Shown: positions 5,626-8,385 of the stretch, piece after piece
Numbering within the stretch: position 1 is the first letter of the stretch
Layout: each line of letters starts with the position of its first letter
From: Candidatus Rokuibacteriota bacterium
GTDB lineage: Bacteria; Methylomirabilota; Methylomirabilia; Rokubacteriales; CSP1-6
DNA length: 8,385 bases
Direction of reading: 5' to 3'
Assembly (NCBI GenBank): GCA_003220195.1
Contig: QHRT01000114.1
Span: 2,192 to 10,576 of the forward strand
Position numbers and translations under genes: made by a program
Notes under the pieces: generated by a model
The model's database searches: none
What the model was told of the DNA's origin: nothing
The model's input: the letters and a program-made list of their open reading frames with translations, nothing else

Positions 5626-6861
5626 CTACGACGCGCGGCGTGTCGCCAGGATCCGGTGCGCGGCGTCGACGCCCGACAGCCATGCGCCGTGGATCGCGCC
5701 GTACGCCGTCGGCGGACACGCTTCTCCGGCGAAGAAGACGCGGTCCGCGACGGGCGTTGCCAGCATCGTGCGACAGCGCGCGAATCCCGGGCGCGCGGCC
5801 GAGTATGACCCGCGCGCCCACGGATCGGAGACCCACGCCGTCGCCGACGTGCGTCGGATCTTCCGCGCGAGATCGCCGCCGAAGATCCCCACCAGCTCGT
5901 CGCGAGCGGCCGCCTCCAGCGCCCCGGCCCTCTCCAGCTCGCGCGCGTACGCGCCGCCGAAAAAGCACAGCACCAGCGGATGACCGGCCGGACGGACGGT
6001 GACGCTCGCCGTCCGCGTCGTCGTGTCACTGGCGACCATGTGGACGGTTTCGTCGAACGGCAGCGCGCCAGCCTCGAGCTCGACGAACACTTTGTTCGCC
6101 ACACCGAGCGTCAATCCGTTGACCGCTTCCTCGTACTGGGGCGGCAATACCGGCACGAACCGCGGCTGGCCCCGGGCGAGCAGCGTCGTCGGAACCGTCA
6201 CCACGACTGCGCCGCATTCGAGCGCGCCCTCTCGCGTGGAGACTCTCACCTCGGGACCGCTCCAGTCGATCGTGAGCACGGGACAGTCGAGCACAACGTC
6301 GAGGCCGCGCGCGACGGTCGCGACCACGGCGCCGAGACCGGCCGGCACGGCCCAGTTGATCTCCGTGTCGTCGTACGTCGCGAAGTCGACCGTCGACAGC
6401 TCGCCGGTGTCCACGCCCATTGCCCAGCTCATGATGGCGTCGAAGAGCGTGCGGAATTCCAGATCCGCCGGCAACACCTTCGAGGCCGGCACGTCGATCC
6501 CGGCGCGCCCGGCCGTCTCGATGGCCTGCACCGCGCGATCCCAGTCGGCGTCCCAGCGGTCGCGCCGTTCCGGCGTGAGCGGCTCGCGTCCGATGTACCG
6601 CTGCCAGTCGGGCGAGCGCTCGACGACCGTGAACCCGTGCTCCTGCGCATACCCGGTCCAGGGATTGCGGTCGGCGCAGTGAAGCCACGCGCATCCCCGA
6701 TCGATCGGCACGCCGAACGTCTCGACGTCGGTCCACGCGCGTCCGCCGACTCGCCCTCGCGCTTCCAGCACGCGCACCGTGCGACCGGCGCGGATCAGCT
6801 CACGGGCCGCGGCGAGACCGGCCGCGCCTGCGCCCACGACGCACACGTCTGTCGTCGCCAT
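5626..6861 (-). CDS. FAD-dependent amine oxidase / flavin monoamine oxidase family protein
   Basis: A 411-residue flavoprotein of the monoamine/polyamine oxidase superfamily, expected to oxidise an amine to an imine; the substrate is unknown. The N-terminal Rossmann motif VCVVGAGAAGLAAARELIRAG (6-26) continues into VLEARGRVGGRAWT (31-44), with E33 the ribose-binding acid and GGR the flavin motif. K257 in GVANKVFVELE fits the conserved active-site lysine near flavin N5. WVSDPWARGSYS (343-354) and FAGEACPPTAYGAIHGAW (377-394) are the C-terminal FAD signatures. No covalent-flavin Cys context of mammalian MAO is obvious, so FAD is probably non-covalent. No signal peptide is seen, suggesting a cytoplasmic protein. 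The ATG at 6861 is chosen because AAGGA lies four bases upstream; an in-frame ATG at 6873 would add four residues. The frame stays open far upstream, but that part lies antisense to the SDR gene. It heads a likely two-gene operon with the nitroreductase. Confidence 0.92.
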   Translation of the reverse strand: MATTDVCVVGAGAAGLAAARELIRAGRTVRVLEARGRVGGRAWTDVETFGVPIDRGCAWLHCADRNPWTGYAQEHGFTVVERSPDWQRYIGREPLTPERRDRWDADWDRAVQAIETAGRAGIDVPASKVLPADLEFRTLFDAIMSWAMGVDTGELSTVDFATYDDTEINWAVPAGLGAVVATVARGLDVVLDCPVLTIDWSGPEVRVSTREGALECGAVVVTVPTTLLARGQPRFVPVLPPQYEEAVNGLTLGVANKVFVELEAGALPFDETVHMVASDTTTRTASVTVRPAGHPLVLCFFGGAYARELERAGALEAAARDELVGIFGGDLARKIRRTSATAWVSDPWARGSYSAARPGFARCRTMLATPVADRVFFAGEACPPTAYGAIHGAWLSGVDAAHRILATRRAS

Positions 6862-6945
6862 CTCGTCCTTCATAGCATCCGGGGACGGCTGCCGGTGGCG
6901 TTTCCTCGACGCTTCGCGAATAATCCAGGCCCGGAGGACTGAACC
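6862..6945. promoter_or_regulatory. Divergent intergenic region between amine oxidase and SDR genes
   Basis: This 84-nt region must carry the start signals for both genes. On the + strand AATAAT at 6919-6924 matches the -10 consensus at five of six bases, but 17 bases upstream there is only TGGCGT, so the -35 is poor. GGAGG at 6933-6937 is the SDR ribosome binding site. On the - strand AAGGA (6866-6870) serves the amine oxidase; no convincing promoter was seen there. No clear operator palindrome was found. Confidence 0.35.
6933..6937 (+). promoter_or_regulatory. Ribosome binding site deciding the TTG start of the SDR gene
   Basis: GGAGG lies eight bases before the TTG at 6946. An in-frame TGA at 6940-6942 rules out any earlier start, and the next in-frame ATG would remove the whole nucleotide-binding motif. 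Together these make the TTG start close to certain. Confidence 0.8.
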
Positions 6946-7683
6946 TTGACGGATCCCCTGTCCGGATTTCGACTCGACGGCGAGGTGGCCGTCGTCACGG
7001 GCGGCGCGAGCGGTCTCGGCCGGGTCGTGGCCGACGCGTTCGCCGCGGTCGGCGCGCGCGTCGTGAACTTCGATCTTGCCGCGTCCGGCGACGACGCGTA
7101 CGCGGTGGACGTCGCCGACGAAGCCGGGGTCAAGGCCGCGTTCGAGAAGGTGATGGCGCGGCACGGACGGGTGGACGTGCTCTTCAACAATGCCGGGATC
7201 GCGATCCGCAAGCCGACGGCGGAGCTTTCCCTCGCGGAGTGGAACACGGTCGTCGCCGTCAACATGACCGGAGTCTTCCTCTGCGCGCGCGAAGCCGCGC
7301 GACACATGCTGGCGTCCGGCCGCGGCGGCCGCATCGTGAACACCGCGTCGATCATGGGCTTCTCGGGTGGAGGGCTCTACCCGAACATCTCCTACCAGGC
7401 CACGAAGGGCGCCGTCGTCAACATGACGCGCGCGCTCGCCATCGAATGGGCCCGCCAGGGCATTCGCGTCAACGCGATCGCGCCGACGTGGATCCGCACG
7501 CCGCTCACTCGTGGCATCACCGAGAGCCCGGAGCTGGTCCGGCGCATCGAGCAGATGACGCCGATGGGCCGCATCGGCGAGCCGGACGACATCGTCGGCG
7601 CCGTGCTCTTCCTCGCGTCACGAGCCTCGGCGCTGGTCACGGGCCACATCCTGGCGATCGACGGCGGCTTCCTGGCGCAGTGA
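6946..7683 (+). CDS. SDR family NAD(P)-dependent oxidoreductase
   Basis: A 245-residue classical short-chain dehydrogenase/reductase, a single Rossmann-fold domain that interconverts alcohols and ketones; the substrate is not identifiable. The cofactor motif is TGGASGLG (18-25). D43, at the end of the second strand (NFDLA), suggests NAD(H) over NADP(H). NNAG is at 81-84, the structural asparagine is N106, and the catalytic set is S135, Y150 and K154 (YQATK). The C-terminal VTGHILAIDGGF (231-242) is the usual family ending. Length is typical (about 245-255), and similarity is to the gluconate 5-dehydrogenase / 3-oxoacyl-reductase-like group, which covers many activities. It begins with TTG, backed by GGAGG eight bases upstream and an in-frame stop just before. 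It is divergent from the amine oxidase gene and followed by a separate promoter for the secreted protein, so it is probably transcribed alone. Confidence 0.93.
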   Translation: MTDPLSGFRLDGEVAVVTGGASGLGRVVADAFAAVGARVVNFDLAASGDDAYAVDVADEAGVKAAFEKVMARHGRVDVLFNNAGIAIRKPTAELSLAEWNTVVAVNMTGVFLCAREAARHMLASGRGGRIVNTASIMGFSGGGLYPNISYQATKGAVVNMTRALAIEWARQGIRVNAIAPTWIRTPLTRGITESPELVRRIEQMTPMGRIGEPDDIVGAVLFLASRASALVTGHILAIDGGFLAQ

Positions 7684-7720
7684 CGCGCAATGTAATCCAT
7701 TCGCGCGCGAGTGATCGCGG

Positions 7721-7749
7721 TTGACATTGCTGTCGGCAGCCAGCAGTAT
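7721..7749 (+). promoter_or_regulatory. Sigma-70-type promoter upstream of the secreted-protein gene
   Basis: A perfect TTGACA (-35) at 7721-7726 is followed after 17 bases by CAGTAT (7744-7749), which matches the -10 consensus at three of six positions including the key second A and last T. Transcription would start near 7756, leaving a leader of about 55 nt before the ATG at 7811. The -35 match is striking in such GC-rich sequence; the -10 is only moderate. Confidence 0.5.
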
Positions 7750-7798
7750 GTCCGGGCCCGGGCACCCTCTAACCGCCCGCTGATTGATTTTTTCTCTC

Positions 7799-7803
7799 GG
7801 AGG
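7799..7803 (+). promoter_or_regulatory. Ribosome binding site of the secreted-protein gene
   Basis: GGAGG lies seven bases before the ATG at 7811, preceded by a T-rich stretch (T6 at 7788-7793) that may help ribosome binding. It supports 7811 as the start. Confidence 0.75.
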
Positions 7804-7810
7804 ACGATCG

Positions 7811-8385
7811 ATGCGCCCAAGTCACGTGGTTGTACGTCTGGCGATCGCCGTGGGTTACGTCCTGACGCTGTCCGGCGCAGCGCCCGCCTGGGGCCTCGGC
7901 CTCACCGGAGTCTGGTTCGGTGAGCAGCAATGCGATCGCTTCGACGGCAAGAAATTCTCGACGCCGTTCAAGAACGACATCATGGCGATCACCCAGGTCG
8001 GCGCCGACGCGCGCATGGCCGCGCTCTGCACTCCGGTGGACGACAGCCTCGCCTGCGGCCTCTTCTATCAGGGCACGGTGATCGATAGTTCCAAGGATGG
8101 GGATCGCAAGGGCGAGGCCGGCTTCAGCGAGTGCGAGACCGCCCCGGGAAGCTCGTACCAGGAAACGCTGCGCGCGCACAAGCTCGAGGCGAAGCCGAAG
8201 GGCGACGGCCAGTTCGAAGGCACGTCGATCTTCCTCCAGTTCCGCGACCAGGGACCCGACGTCGGCACCTGCGAGTGGCACTACAAGCGCGTCAGCACTC
8301 AAGATCTCGGTGTCCCGACATGTGCGGAGCTGACGCCGACCGGTCCGACCGCGCCGGCGAGCACACGGACACCTCATCGTCCGTA
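7811..8385 (+). CDS. Secreted six-cysteine protein of unknown function, 3'-truncated
   Basis: I do not recognise the family. The frame is open from the ATG at 7811 to the right edge, 191 residues without a stop. The N-terminus is a clear Sec signal peptide: basic start (MRPSHVVVR), hydrophobic core (about residues 6-20), and an A-x-A site APA with cleavage probably after A26, before WGLGLTGVWFGEQQC. The mature part has six cysteines (41, 73, 82, 108, 154, 171), enough for three disulfides in an exported protein. The region from WFGEQQCDRF to CEWHYKRV looks like a compact beta-rich domain with several Gly and aromatic residues. From about residue 174 it turns Thr/Pro-rich (LTPTGPTAPASTRTP), resembling the start of a low-complexity linker, so a further domain or tail may follow outside the window. 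It has its own TTGACA promoter and GGAGG ribosome site. No lipobox is present at the cleavage site. Confidence 0.75.
   Translation, partial: MRPSHVVVRLAIAVGYVLTLSGAAPAWGLGLTGVWFGEQQCDRFDGKKFSTPFKNDIMAITQVGADARMAALCTPVDDSLACGLFYQGTVIDSSKDGDRKGEAGFSECETAPGSSYQETLRAHKLEAKPKGDGQFEGTSIFLQFRDQGPDVGTCEWHYKRVSTQDLGVPTCAELTPTGPTAPASTRTPHRP

Noticed and set aside
4763..5983. Open frame of 406 codons on the + strand from the lpdA 3' end across the nitroreductase and amine oxidase
   Set aside because: Its composition is dominated by Arg, Ser and Pro, and it is antisense to two well-supported genes.
6862..7305. N-terminal extension of about 148 residues on the amine oxidase
   Set aside because: This part is antisense to the SDR gene and has no domain. 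The FAD motif starts directly after the ATG at 6861, which has its own AAGGA.
7752..7761. CCGGGCCCGG palindrome downstream of the TTGACA promoter as an operator or terminator
   Set aside because: It is a 10-bp GC palindrome in GC-rich DNA with no loop and no T-run directly after it, and is likely to occur by chance.
7780..7793. T-rich stretch as terminator of the SDR gene
   Set aside because: No stable hairpin directly precedes it, and it sits just before the ribosome site of the next gene.

Overview
The window is a GC-rich bacterial chromosomal segment, densely coding apart from one 343-nt gap. No rRNA, tRNA, CRISPR array, transposase or phage gene was seen. Leaderless-looking, tightly coupled metabolic genes and a secreted Cys-rich protein running into a Thr/Pro-rich tail suggest a free-living, high-GC bacterium. 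A deltaproteobacterial, Binatota-like or Rokubacteria-like lineage is possible, but that is an impression from composition and style; nothing here fixes the taxon.

Positions 1-5075 (+ strand) hold a 2-oxoacid dehydrogenase complex in the order E1-alpha (5' end cut by the window edge), E1-beta, E2, E3. E1-alpha and E1-beta overlap by 13 nt, and E2 starts one base after the E1-beta stop, so these three are almost certainly one translationally coupled operon. Together they would decarboxylate a 2-oxoacid (pyruvate most likely, a branched-chain 2-oxoacid possible), transfer the acyl group to CoA, and reoxidise the lipoyl arm with NAD+. The E3 gene is set apart from E2 by the one substantial non-coding stretch. 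That stretch is filled by a nested inverted repeat: outer arms of 63-67 nt, a perfect 19-bp inner stem, and a separate 9-bp hairpin. It looks like a small non-autonomous repeat element, or a structured RNA that separates lpdA from pdhABC. It is the least explained object in the window.

Positions 5082-6861 (- strand) hold two flavoenzymes that probably form one transcript: an FAD-dependent amine oxidase, followed 22 nt later by an FMN-dependent nitroreductase. The nitroreductase ends only 6 nt from the lpdA stop, tail to tail. Divergent from the amine oxidase, across 84 nt, is a short-chain dehydrogenase/reductase (6946-7683, +) with a well-supported TTG start. The substrates of these three oxidoreductases cannot be read from sequence.

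Positions 7684-8385 hold a consensus TTGACA promoter, a good ribosome binding site and the 5' part of a secreted six-cysteine protein of unknown function that runs off the right edge.
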